64,000 nucleotides of DNA from Triticum aestivum (Eukaryota > Streptophyta > Magnoliopsida > Poales > Poaceae), in the NCBI RefSeq assembly GCF_018294505.1, contig NC_057813.1:320315191-320379190 (forward strand), written 5' to 3'. Both the position numbers and the translations under genes were made by a program. The notes under the pieces are model-generated. The model searched no databases, was not told the origin of the DNA, and saw only the letters and a program-made list of their open reading frames with translations. Below are positions 54,803-64,000 of this stretch, piece after piece; position 1 is the stretch's first letter; the number at the start of each line of letters is the position of its first letter.

Positions 54803-55891
54803 ATGTGCATGTTTGAAGAAAGAAGGAACCATGATCTGATTAAGTTGTTAAAAAGTGTGCAAGCTATGGTTGGGCCGAATGGGAATCAAAATGGCCATCA
54901 CTCAAAGCTGTCAGATTTTCAAAGGACTAAGCCTCCTAGTTTCAATCAAGTGGTTGACCCTTTGGAAGCAGATGATTGGTTACAAACTATTGAAAAGAAG
55001 CTTGAAATTTCTCATACTGAAGAAGCTAACATGGTTCTGTTCGCTACCCACTATCTTGAAGGAGACGCTACTATATGGTGGGATAATGCTAAAGCTATGT
55101 GTCTTGCGGGCGAATAAATCACTTGGACTAATTTCAAGGACCAATTCCGCAAGTACCATATTCCAGCTGGTATCATGAAGGTCAAGCAACGCGAATTCCT
55201 AGGTCTCACTAAAGGAAATCTGTCAGTAAGTGAATATTTGCACAAATTCACTCATCTGGCCTGTTATTCTCTCTATGATGTGGCCACAGAAGAAAGAAAG
55301 ATCAATTGGTTCTTTGGACGATTAAATCAACACCTCAGGAGTACTCTCTGCATGCTCGATTTTCCAGATTTCCAATCTTTGGTCAACAAGGCCCTCATCA
55401 CAGAAAGGGAGTACAAGCCTGTGCATGACAACCAACCCACAAATAATGACCACAAGCGTAAATTCGAGCCTAAGAAGGATGGACAACCCGTGCAGAAGGC
55501 TCGTACCTGGCAGCAGACTGAAGTGGAGTACAAACCAAATTGGCAGCAGAATGAGAACAAGACAACTACCCAAGTCAAAAATGTCGTGACCAGTCCAATG
55601 CGCGAAGAGTGTCAATGCAACAACTCCTGCTTTAATTATGGACAGACCGGACATTATGCCAGACAGTTTCCCAAGAAGTCAAATGCCCCATTCCGGCCGC
55701 AAGTCAACCACATGGGGCCATATCCTGCCCAGAAGACCGTCCAAGGGCAAGTTCATCACCTCTCCGCAGACGAAGCCCCGGAAAACCCTAAAGTCATCAT
55801 TAGTATGTTTCCTGTTAATGACATACCCACAATAATTTTATTTAACTGTGGGGCTTCCCACTCTTTTGTTTCTCAGAGTTTCATTGCCTGA
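54803..55891 (+). pseudogene. Gag of the Tekay/Del-like element, one internal stop
   Basis: Structural protein forming the particle around the retroelement RNA. From ATG 54803 the frame has the gag signature (ADDWLQTIEKKLEI, VLFATHYLEGDATIWW), a TAA at 55115-55117, then LGLTKGNLSVSEYLHKFTHL and RLNQHLRSTL. A basic linker follows, then a zinc knuckle CFNYGQTGHYARQFP at about 55629 in which the second Cys is Tyr and the last Cys is Phe, so zinc binding is likely lost. The frame continues into the protease and hits TGA at 55889-55891. Confidence 0.85.
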
Positions 55892-58800
55892 AACAAATTT
55901 CCTTGCTCTCTTTTGGGAAAAAGTATGATGGTTCAATCCCCGGGATCCATGCTCAAAAGCAATCTGGTTTGCCGAAATTTGGAAATTGATATCATGGGGG
56001 TCCATTTTTCAACTACTTTGATAGTCATCGAGTCTGCCAAGTTGGATGTTATTTTGGGAATGAACTGGCTGACCCAATATCAAGTGTGCATCGACTGTAC
56101 AACCCGAGAAGTCACCTTGACAAGCCAGGAAGGGCGATCAATAAAATTCTATGCCCGCAGAACTATACCCAAAAGGGAACTGGTCTTCACAGCTTTAGCC
56201 GAAGAATTGAATTTGATTCCTGTGGTCAGTGAATTTCCCGATGTATTCCACGAGGAATTACCCTGAATGCCTCCAGACCGAGAGCTTGAGTTTGCAATTG
56301 ATCTTGTGCCCGGGACCGCACCATTATACAAAAAGTATTATCGAATGCCTTCGTCCGAACTTGTGGAATTAGAGAAACAGCTTGATGAGATGCTTCAGAA
56401 AGGACATATCCGCCCAAGCTTGTCACCATGTGGATCACCCGCAATATTTGTGGACAAGAAAGACGGCAGTCTCAGAATGTGCATGGACTACCGTCGATTG
56501 AACGATGTCACCATCAAGAACAAATACCCGCTGCCAAGGATTGATGGTTTGTTCGATCTGGGGCAAAAGTATTTTCCAAGATTGATTTAAGGACCGGATA
56601 CCATCAGCTCAAGATTAAGAAAGAAGATATCCCTAAGACCGCATTCACTACCCGATACGGTCTCTATGAATATACTATGATCTCTTTCAGTCTCACAAAT
56701 GCCCCTACCTTTGTCATGCATATGATGAATAAGGTATTCATGGATTTCTTGGATAAGTTTGTGGTGGTTTTCATCGATGACATTCTCATATACTCCAAAA
56801 GTGAAGAAGAGCACAAGGAACACCTCCGAGCAGTCTTGCAGAGACTCCATGACCATCAGTTGTATGCAAAATTCAGCAAGTGTGAGTTCTGGCTCAAGAA
56901 AGTCAGATTTTTGGGACATGTTATGTCAGTAGAAGGCATTGCTATAGATCCCAGCAAAGTGAAAGACGTGCTTGATTGGGTAGCACCCACGACTATATTC
57001 GAAATTTGGAGTTTTCCTGGATTAGCCGGATATTACCTCCGGTTCATCGAAGGATTTTCCAAGATTTCCAAGCCAATGAAATAGCTCCTCAAGAAAGATA
57101 AGAAGTTTGAATGGATTGAGGACTATGAGAAGAGATTTAACGAGCTAAAATCCATATTAACATCAGCACCGGTACTGACTCTCCCAGACATTTACCGCAA
57201 CTTTGATGTCTATTGTGATGCCTCTAGAAAAGGTATTGGATGCATACTCATGCAAGATGGCAAGGTGGTAGCCTATGCATCTCGCGAGCTATGACCCCCC
57301 GAAAGAAATTACCCTATGAATGATTTGGAATTGGCCGCTGTTGTGCACTCTCCAAAGATTTGGAGACATTACCTCATTGGAAAAAGATGTCAAATATTTA
57401 CTGACCACAAGAGTCTCAAATATATATTTACTCAGCCAGACTTAAACCTTCAAGGACTATGATTTGTTACCATCCGGGAAAAGCTAACATGGTTGTTGAT
57501 GCCCTCAGTCGCAAGCCTACCAGTTTAAATGCCATGATGGAGTCATTGCCTCCTGAACTCCAACTAGAGATTGCTCAGCTTAACTTGGTAATTGTAAACG
57601 CTGGCCTTGCAAATGTTTTGGAAGTAACTCCTACTCTCGAGGATGAGATTCGCATGGCCCAGGCAGATGACAAAATTCTACAAGGTCATCTTAGACGTCT
57701 GCAAGAAGGCAAGACAAAGACGCGCATGGTACACTCCGGTTTCGAGGACGGATATGCATACCCGAGAAAGTAGACTTGAGAAAGAAGATTTTTACAGCAC
57801 ACGAATCCTCATATTTGATACACCCCGGAGGTACCAAAATGTACGAAGACCTTTGACATATATTTTGGTGGGATGGAATGAAAAAGGGCATCACATATTA
57901 TGTCGCTTGTTGTGACTTATACAAGAAAGTAAAGGCGGAACACCAGAAACCCGCCGGACATCTCCAACCTCTACCCGTCTCGCAATTGAAATGGGATGAT
58001 GTCTACATGGACTTTGTCACCGACCTACCCAGAACTCATCGAGGCAATGATGTCGTATGGGTCATAGTGGACACGCTGACTAAAGTGGCTCATTTTATTC
58101 CCATCCGCACCACATATCGCGCTGATCAACCAGCACAATTATATGTGTCCCGGATTGTCAGTCTGCATGGAGTACCAAGAACAATCACTTCAGACCGAGG
58201 TTCACTTTTTACATCCGCATTCTGGTCCTGACTCCATCAAGCTTTGGGACCGCACTAAAATAAAGCACGACCTATCATCCACAGACAAACAGTCAGACTG
58301 AGCGGGTAAATCAAATCCTTGAAGACATGCTTCGAGCATGTGCTTTACCCCATGTACCCAAGTGGAAAGATTGTCTGCCATATGCAGAATTCTCATATAA
58401 CAACAGTTTCCAAACTAGTCTAAAGATGTCACCGTATGAAGCTTTGTACGGCTATAAGTGTCGCACTCCCTTAAATTGGTCTCAAACTGGAGACAACCGT
58501 ATCTTCGAAACTGATTTAATATTGGAGGCAGAGAAACAAGTCAAGGAAATCCAAGATAGACTGCAGTTGGCTAAGTCATGACAGAAAAGCTATTATGATG
58601 GCAAACACTGGCTTGTCAGTTTTGAGCCTGGAGAACATGTGTATCTCCAAGTACACCCATGAAGGGAATCAAGTGATTTCAGACCCGAGGCAAATTGGTA
58701 CCAAGATATATTGGTCCGTTCACAGTCATGACCAGAGTTGGCATAGTTCCTTATCTGTTGGAATTGCCACCGGAATTGTTAGAAGTACACAACATGTTCC

Positions 58801-59078
58801 ATGTCTCACAGTTGAGAAGGTGTATTTCACCACCCAAGAAAAGAACTGATATGTCAGAAATTGAGCTTGCCAAGGATCTAACCTATGAGGAGAGATCGTT
58901 CAGAATTTTGGATGAGGCGGAAAGGGTCACACGCAGTAAGGCGATCAAGTTTTATAAGGTTCAGTGGGAGCATCACACCGAGGAAGAAGCAACCTGGGGA
59001 AGAGAGGAGTTTTTAAGGACAACATATCCAGAATTGTTTTCCCAAGCAATCGAATCTCGAGGACGAGATTCATCCTAA
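55892..59078 (+). pseudogene. Pol of the Tekay/Del-like element (protease, RT, RNase H, integrase, chromodomain), multiply broken
   Basis: Protease: the active-site region reads FNCGASHSFVS (end of the preceding frame) instead of a D-S/T-G triad, then VILGMNWL. RT: MDYRRLN, then a frame change near 56565, [14 protein letters not shown], catalytic [10 protein letters not shown] (about 56775) and FLGHVMS. RNase H: FDVYCDASRKGIGCILMQ and [11 protein letters not shown], with stops at 57082 and about 57292. A deletion follows before YHPGKANMVVDALSRK. Integrase: degenerate zinc finger, DFVTDLP, ITSDRGSLF, QTERVNQILEDMLRA, with frame changes near 57770 and 58230. The C-terminal chromodomain-like segment (YKVQWEHHTEEEATW) ends at 59078. 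At least six lesions. Confidence 0.88.
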
Positions 59079-59088
59079 GTGGGGGAGG
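59077..59088 (+). other. Polypurine tract before the 3' LTR
   Basis: AAGTGGGGGAGG lies just after CGAGGACGAGATTC and just before the LTR at 59091. It is the expected primer for plus-strand synthesis. Confidence 0.8.
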
Positions 59089-59090
59089 TT

Positions 59091-60609
59091 TGTGACAACC
59101 TGGTTTTGCTTTCTCTCTTTCTTCAGACTTCCTGTTGCCTTTGCTTTGGATTTGGAGTTTTGAATCAATTCAAATGGACTTGAACACTTGGTCTTACCCT
59201 TGATTTTCACCCAAGTGACCCATCCACCACCAACTCAACTTTCTTTCTCTAAAAAAACTCCAAAAATAACCCAAGGAATATTTTTCATAAAATAAAAAAA
59301 ATCATTTTCTTCCCAGAAAATCACTTCAGAGAAGTATGCTCCAAAGCAACGCTCATTTTTATTGCTCCCACAATCCTTAGAAAATTCACAATTATTCTTT
59401 GAACCCTAGGGCACCTCCCCGAGCAAAAAATATTGCATAACTTCTTGGAATATTTTTGTTATAGAGAATCATTTATGTTCTGGACAGATTAGCCACTTTA
59501 CACAGCAAGTCTGATTTTCCTTGATCCTTTGGGGATGATCTTTTCTGAGCTCATTACCTTCCTAAGAGAGTGCTAAACTCCAAAGCCCAGACCTTAACTT
59601 TTAATAGATCTCTCGCAGTTAACCTCACAAGTTTCTGTACAAAAAAATTCCAGGAAGAAGCCCACTCGCACAGCTCACGTATGACCCATCCAAACACATA
59701 GAACAACCAAAACCACTAAGGACTACATGCCAGACATGAAGTTTGCGCTTAGCTCAGGCTGAGGTCAGAGTTCAAGCGGTGACCGTGCTCCTCCAGGGGT
59801 GTTGGCATGCGGCCAGCGCGCTCTGCGACGCGCCTGCGCCTTTGTTGAGCGCGTGCTCACTTCTCCGGCCACCGCACCTTGCAAAACCGTGCCACCATCC
59901 TCGTCTCCACCCCCTTAACTCTGCATGGCGCTCGCCGACGCCGGAGCTCACCCAGCGAGCACGGGACAGCGCTGCCAAGCCAACAGTGCGCCCGTGCCAC
60001 TGTGCTCGTCGCATTCCTGGCTCCCGTGCTCGTCGCTGCTCGTCCACAGTTCCCGCATGAGCCATGGCGTCTTCACCCCCTCTCACTAAGGCAATTCGTT
60101 GACGGCCGCCCTTTCAGAGAACTCCGGCGAGCCCACGATCCCCACCTCGGCCTCGCCTATAAATAGACCCCTCCTGAGCTCATTTATCCTCACCACCGCA
60201 CTCACACAACCTCCACGAGTCCGTAGGTAGCCGCAGCCCGGCTGGGCAGGCCTCTGGCCGCCATCCCCAACCCGAGCTCGCCGATGATCCCCTTCCTCTG
60301 CCCCCTCCCTCTCCAGAGCCGCTCGAGTTCAACTGACTTCTCCGACGTGTCTCCGGTGAACCTCTGTTGCGCGGTGGTGCTATTGGAGTTGCTGGACCGG
60401 CCCTGCCTCGTTGGAATCGCTAACTCTGATGAGCTCTGCACGCTACAGCCGCTAGAGATGACCACGCCAACCTTGTCCGACCACCGCTAGCCAAGCCACA
60501 GGTATGTGCAGCTGCGCCAAAACCTCCACTACCCATTCCCCCCTATCAGATCGGCAGCCGAGCCCTCCTCGCTGGAGAGTGCTCCGGCAACTCGCCGCCC
60601 TCCTTTGTT

Positions 60610-60653
<44 letters not shown>

Positions 60654-62606
60654 CTCTCTTTAAAACTGATAGCGGGGGCCCACTATCAGCCACTCACCCG
60701 CACCCGAAGCGGTATAAGTGGTGGAGCCCCGCAGGTTGACGCCTTCGACGTCACCCCCCTGGTTTTCTTTTATTTCAAATTTAAATCAAAATTTGACCAG
60801 AACTTTGACTAGGTGTAACTCCTAAACCACTAGTCCAAATGAGTTGATTATTTTTGCATTGTGTTCTTACTGGAAAACCCTAACAACACACCCAAGATGA
60901 GATTTTTCCCTATTGTCTGGATATTCTGGTAATTTTAAGAAGTGTTTTTGATATTTTCTTTTTGTTATTTGAATTATTTTCAGAAGGAGAAGCTTGTCTT
61001 GAAGACTTCCAGGAGGACTGTGAAGCTCCTGTGAGCTACGGCAAGCCACACAAACATGTTCATGGTGTATTTGCAATATCCATTATTTTTCAACTTGAAT
61101 ATATGTTATTTCTTGCATATAGTTATTAAATGAATAATACTTGTGTTAGTTATTTTGTCATGAGCAAGATGCTTAGTTTACAGAAGTAAGTGCTTGAACT
61201 AAGTGAGATATAGTATAAGTAGATTTACTATGTGATCTAGTTATGACTATGGTATGATGAGCATCGGTATTACTTTCATTTATGCATGATGAGTTTCATA
61301 TGGCAAATAATAAACTAAAAATGATGAGCGCAAATAACCAGTGACAAAGACTTAGCAAAGTTTAGTGATGATTGGTGCAAGCAGAACTTTTCATGAGTTG
61401 ATCTGTTATTTTCAAGTGATACGAGATGCATGTTATATGGTTGCATGAGCATGGCATATGGTGACTCGAGCATTTTATTTCAAGTTAAACCTGAAGTTAG
61501 TTGAACTTGAACATAAAGTTGATTGGGTCATGGTGCCACTGAATCGGGCTGACCAGTGCAACCACATTTGCCTATTATGGGAAGGCTGTTAGTCGGTCCA
61601 TTGTCATGCCTCTTGTCGGTGCCTCCAAAGAGGGAAGGTTATGGGTGTGTGTTACCATGGCCCGGTAAGCAGACATAACCTTGTTTTGTTTTGCCACAAT
61701 GGTGGCTGTTTTTCCACGACGGTGGTCGTGATGTCTTTGGTAGGCATGGGGCCACCCATGACTTAGCCCAATGGGGAGTTAGACAGAGTGGCAGAAAGAG
61801 TGTCATGGCAATGGGAGAGTTCTGTCGGAATGCCGTTGGTCCACCCGAATGGGAGTGCGAGGCCATGGATTCCGTGGTGTGGGTACCGTGCGCTACCTCT
61901 GCAGAGTGTACTAAATCTATCAATAGCCGCACCCGTGGATAAGGGCCCTATTTGTAAGTAAGTCACACCATGGATCAACTTTTGTAAAGTAATCTTGCAC
62001 ACTAAGTTATTTGCATGGCACTGGTTCAATCATGATGATGTCAGTGAGACTAAGCGTTGAGGTTTCGTGAATGATCACCGTTTGGTTGCGAGGCAACCCG
62101 TTGGTAAGAGAGTCTGAGAGACAAGGTGCACAAGATTGGATGCATGGCATGAGAAGAATGTTGTTATTTGCATTTAACTTGATTAGATGTCATGATATTG
62201 TTTGTCATTATGTTTATGCTTGTTGTGAGCTTGCAAGTACATTCAATGTACTCACCTGGCGTGTTATGCCAAATTTCAGGAAAGTCTAACTGGATTAGAG
62301 TGTTGCCGTGTCTAGATCGTGTCCACATTGGTGTCCCTGTGCTATGGAGTCCTGTTTTGTCATTGTTCTACTGCCGCATAGTTGTTGTGATCGAGGCCTC
62401 TTTATGTTCACTAAATAAAGTACATATTGTGCAGCCGCACCGAGTGTGCCACTTGGCCTCGCTACTTGATGTAATATCGCACTATGCGTCCGCTAGTATC
62501 AATAAAGCGGTTGTTTTATGTACCAAGATGTTGTGTATTGCTAGAAGACATGATCTCCGGGTTGGCAATGCAAGGTAAACTAGTTGCTCTGAGCCGGAGT
62601 GCCACA
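59091..62606 (+). repeat. 3' LTR of the Tekay/Del-like element (3516 bp)
   Basis: It starts TGTGACAACCTGG and ends GGAGTGCCACA. TATA box TATAAATAG lies at 60158-60166. A CT microsatellite at about 60612-60660 is longer than the matching run in the 5' LTR. It is longer than the 5' LTR mainly through bases 59365-59881. Confidence 0.92.
60158..60166 (+). promoter_or_regulatory. TATA box of the Tekay/Del-like LTR
   Basis: TATAAATAG in CTCGCCTATAAATAGACCCC is a strong plant TATA box. The 5' LTR copy has mutated to TATAAGTAG. Confidence 0.7.
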
Positions 62607-64000
62607 CCCATTCTCCTCCTCCTTCCACATCCCACATGCCCCGACCGCCGGCGCGATACCTTCCACCCAAATCACCGAGCCCTCAACCAAATAAGTGACG
62701 CCCTAAGCAAAAGTGCATGCACTATAGCGAGGAGCTCAAAGAGCATTTGGCAGCCAAGAAGCAAATCATGGCTGCACACGTGGATGAGGTCGCGATGGCT
62801 ACCATTCGTGCCGACCCAGATCTTGGAGGAGCACCTTGCCATTTTCTAGCTACGCTGGTTAAGCATGCTCGGTTTACCAGTTGCGAGTGCTGCTCCTACC
62901 TTTCCTTAACAAATTCTAGTGAATTGTGCTATCTAATTTTACCGTGCAATCTGTTGCTCCTGTGTATATGTTCTATATGTCATGCAGTCTGGTGCTCACT
63001 TATTAACTCTTTGGTTAATTAGTCTTCGTCTTCAGGTAATTGTTTGGTTCAATTCTGCAAGTGTGATGTTCAATTCTTCAGGCTGCAATTTTGTATTTGT
63101 CTTCCATGTGAGAGATTAATTGAATTTATATTTACAAAATACATGAGAAAAAAAATACAATTTCTATATTTCCAAGTTGTCAAGCATGCTTGGTTTGGTT
63201 ATACATTGTGCAATGTGGTGCTCAGTTAACGTTTGTTTCATTTGTGTTGTGGTGTTTAGTTAACTGTTTGGTTCAATTCTGCAATGCGATGTTCAATAGT
63301 TGTGGGTGCATTCTATTATTGTATACTATGTGAGAAGTAAATCGAATTTGGTTATACTAAATACATGAGAAACAAATACAATTTCTATATTTCCAAGATG
63401 TTAAGCATGCTTGGTTCGGTTAACTGTCTGATCTTCTATTAGGAGTATGTTATATTGTGCAATGTGGTGCTCAGTTAATGTTTGGTTCATTTGTTGGGGT
63501 GTTTAGTTAACTGCTTGGTTCAATTCTACAATGTGATGTCCAATTGTCGTGGGTAGAATTTTGTAATGTTGTGCATGTGAGGAATAAATAGAATTTGGCT
63601 GCACTTAATACATGAGATACATATACAAGTGCTATATTTCCTAGTTCTTAATCATGCTTGGTTTGGATAAATGGGTTTTCCATGTGGCTTCAATTAATCT
63701 GATGAATCTGCAATGTGCTTATTTTTCATCAACATATTTTACTGATAGCACGCGAACCCTTACTTAACTTGATGACTAACTACCTTATATGTGTTGCAGG
63801 GAAACAATGGGAAGCACTGAGGTTTACAATCGAGGTTAGCATGTGCATGGTCCGTTGTCTAATAGCACATTATTGTGCAATTGCAGGAACCATTCTAATA
63901 TTTAGGTTTTTAACAATTTTGTCTTGCACATGTAGGTCCTGCTATCAGAGGTTTTGACCCACTGTTCGACCCTTTTTGCATATGGGAAATGGGTTGTCCA
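62607..64000 (+). CDS. Start of an unidentified multi-exon gene-like unit, cut by the right window edge
   Basis: A GC-rich exon-like part (62607-62857) contains MHYSEELKEHLAAKKQIMAA from 62717 and ends at a possible GTTAAG donor. After a long repeat-filled intron, a 35-base exon (63800-63834, acceptor TGTTGCAG, donor GTTAGC) and another from 63936 (acceptor CACATGTAG) join in frame to give ETMGSTEVYNRG plus PAIRGFDPLFDPFCIWEM up to the edge. The phase of the first block does not fit the 35-base exon directly, so an exon is missing or the first block is leader. I do not recognise the protein. Insertion of the 12-kb element separated any upstream part. The partial gene continues beyond 64000. 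Confidence 0.45.
62858..63680 (+). repeat. Intronic tandem repeat, units of about 230 bp
   Basis: Phrases recur in fixed order three times: AAGCATGCT(TC)GGTTT, TTGTGCAATGTGGTGCTCAG, TGGTTCAATTCTGCAA, GATGTTCAAT, CATGTGAGA and ATACATGAGAAACAAATACA followed by TTTCTATATTTCC. Copies start near 62860, 63180 and 63400; the first is the most diverged. Confidence 0.7.

Larger units (their letters stand above)
50428..62606 (+). mobile_element. Complete chromodomain-type Ty3/Gypsy (Tekay/Del-like) retrotransposon, 12.2 kb, inactive
   Basis: The LTRs are 50428-53421 and 59091-62606. The element is flanked by perfect CCCAT duplicates (50423-50427, 62607-62611). The tRNA-iMet-type primer site, an upstream ORF, gag with zinc knuckle, protease, reverse transcriptase, RNase H, integrase and a C-terminal chromodomain-like segment occur in the Gypsy order. 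Long LTRs and the chromodomain sequence point to the Tekay/Del lineage. Stops and frameshifts throughout gag-pol rule out activity of this copy. Confidence 0.93.

Noticed and set aside
59743..60812. ORFs of 77-105 codons in the 3' LTR of the 12-kb element
   Set aside because: They are within LTR promoter sequence, with equivalents broken in the 5' LTR, and show no motif.
1..64000. tRNA genes, microRNA genes and bacterial-type operons
   Set aside because: I looked for tRNA A/B boxes with cloverleaf pairing and for polycistronic layouts and found none. All primer-site matches are retroelement PBSs.

Overview
The window is plant nuclear DNA, almost certainly from a Triticeae grass (wheat, Aegilops or barley group). 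The reasons are its make-up: very long Ty3/Gypsy LTRs, non-autonomous gag-only LTR elements, Stowaway-type MITEs beginning CTCCCTCC, CACTA elements with 'TTTAGTACCGGTTC' subterminal hairpins, an RTE-type LINE with a (TTG)n tail, and GC-rich plant promoters. I see no intact, clearly functional host gene. It is a stack of nested transposons over an older layer of decayed gene-like and MITE-rich DNA.

Left block (1-10544). A non-autonomous gag-only LTR element (1-7079, left end outside the window, 3.2-kb LTRs) sits inside the antisense accessory ORF of a Tat/Retand-type Gypsy element. The 3' part of that element, with its LTR (10025-10544), is at 7080-10544. The accessory ORF keeps its exon-intron layout and a TATA box on the minus strand but has several stop codons.

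Older layer (10545-28403). Here are several Stowaway-type MITEs, a 5'-truncated RTE LINE whose 639-codon reverse transcriptase frame is open, a two-exon-sized minus-strand hypothetical gene with its own TATA box, a Mutator-like foldback element with about 190-bp inverted repeats, and a decayed multi-exon gene with similarity to the plant Ptta/En-Spm transposase family. The introns of that gene are built of repeated segments. One intron contains a CACTA derivative that carries a 5S-rRNA-derived fragment.

Middle layer (28404-42534). A CACTA-type terminus interrupts the Ptta/En-Spm-like gene. To its right lie subterminal repeats, a captured DEDDy 3'-5' exonuclease pseudogene (minus strand), further gene-like ORFs, a 4.07-kb solo LTR of the same family as the first element (itself holding a 979-bp solo LTR with a perfect 5-bp target duplication), and a doubly truncated LTR element (copy A).

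Right block (42535-64000). A complete non-autonomous LTR element (copy B, 42535-50183, target duplication GGGAC) shares a 3712-bp internal segment with copy A. Next comes a complete 12.2-kb chromodomain-type (Tekay/Del-like) Gypsy element (50428-62606, target duplication CCCAT) whose gag-pol is broken by stops and frameshifts. The last 1.4 kb looks like the start of a multi-exon gene with a tandemly repeated intron, running off the right edge.

How parts act together: the gag-only elements (1-7079, A, B) have LTR promoters and priming sites but no polymerase, so they would need enzymes from other elements. The pol-bearing element at 50428-62606 is itself dead by sequence. All element and family identities come from motifs read by eye. 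No database search was possible, so named Triticeae family labels are deliberately not given.
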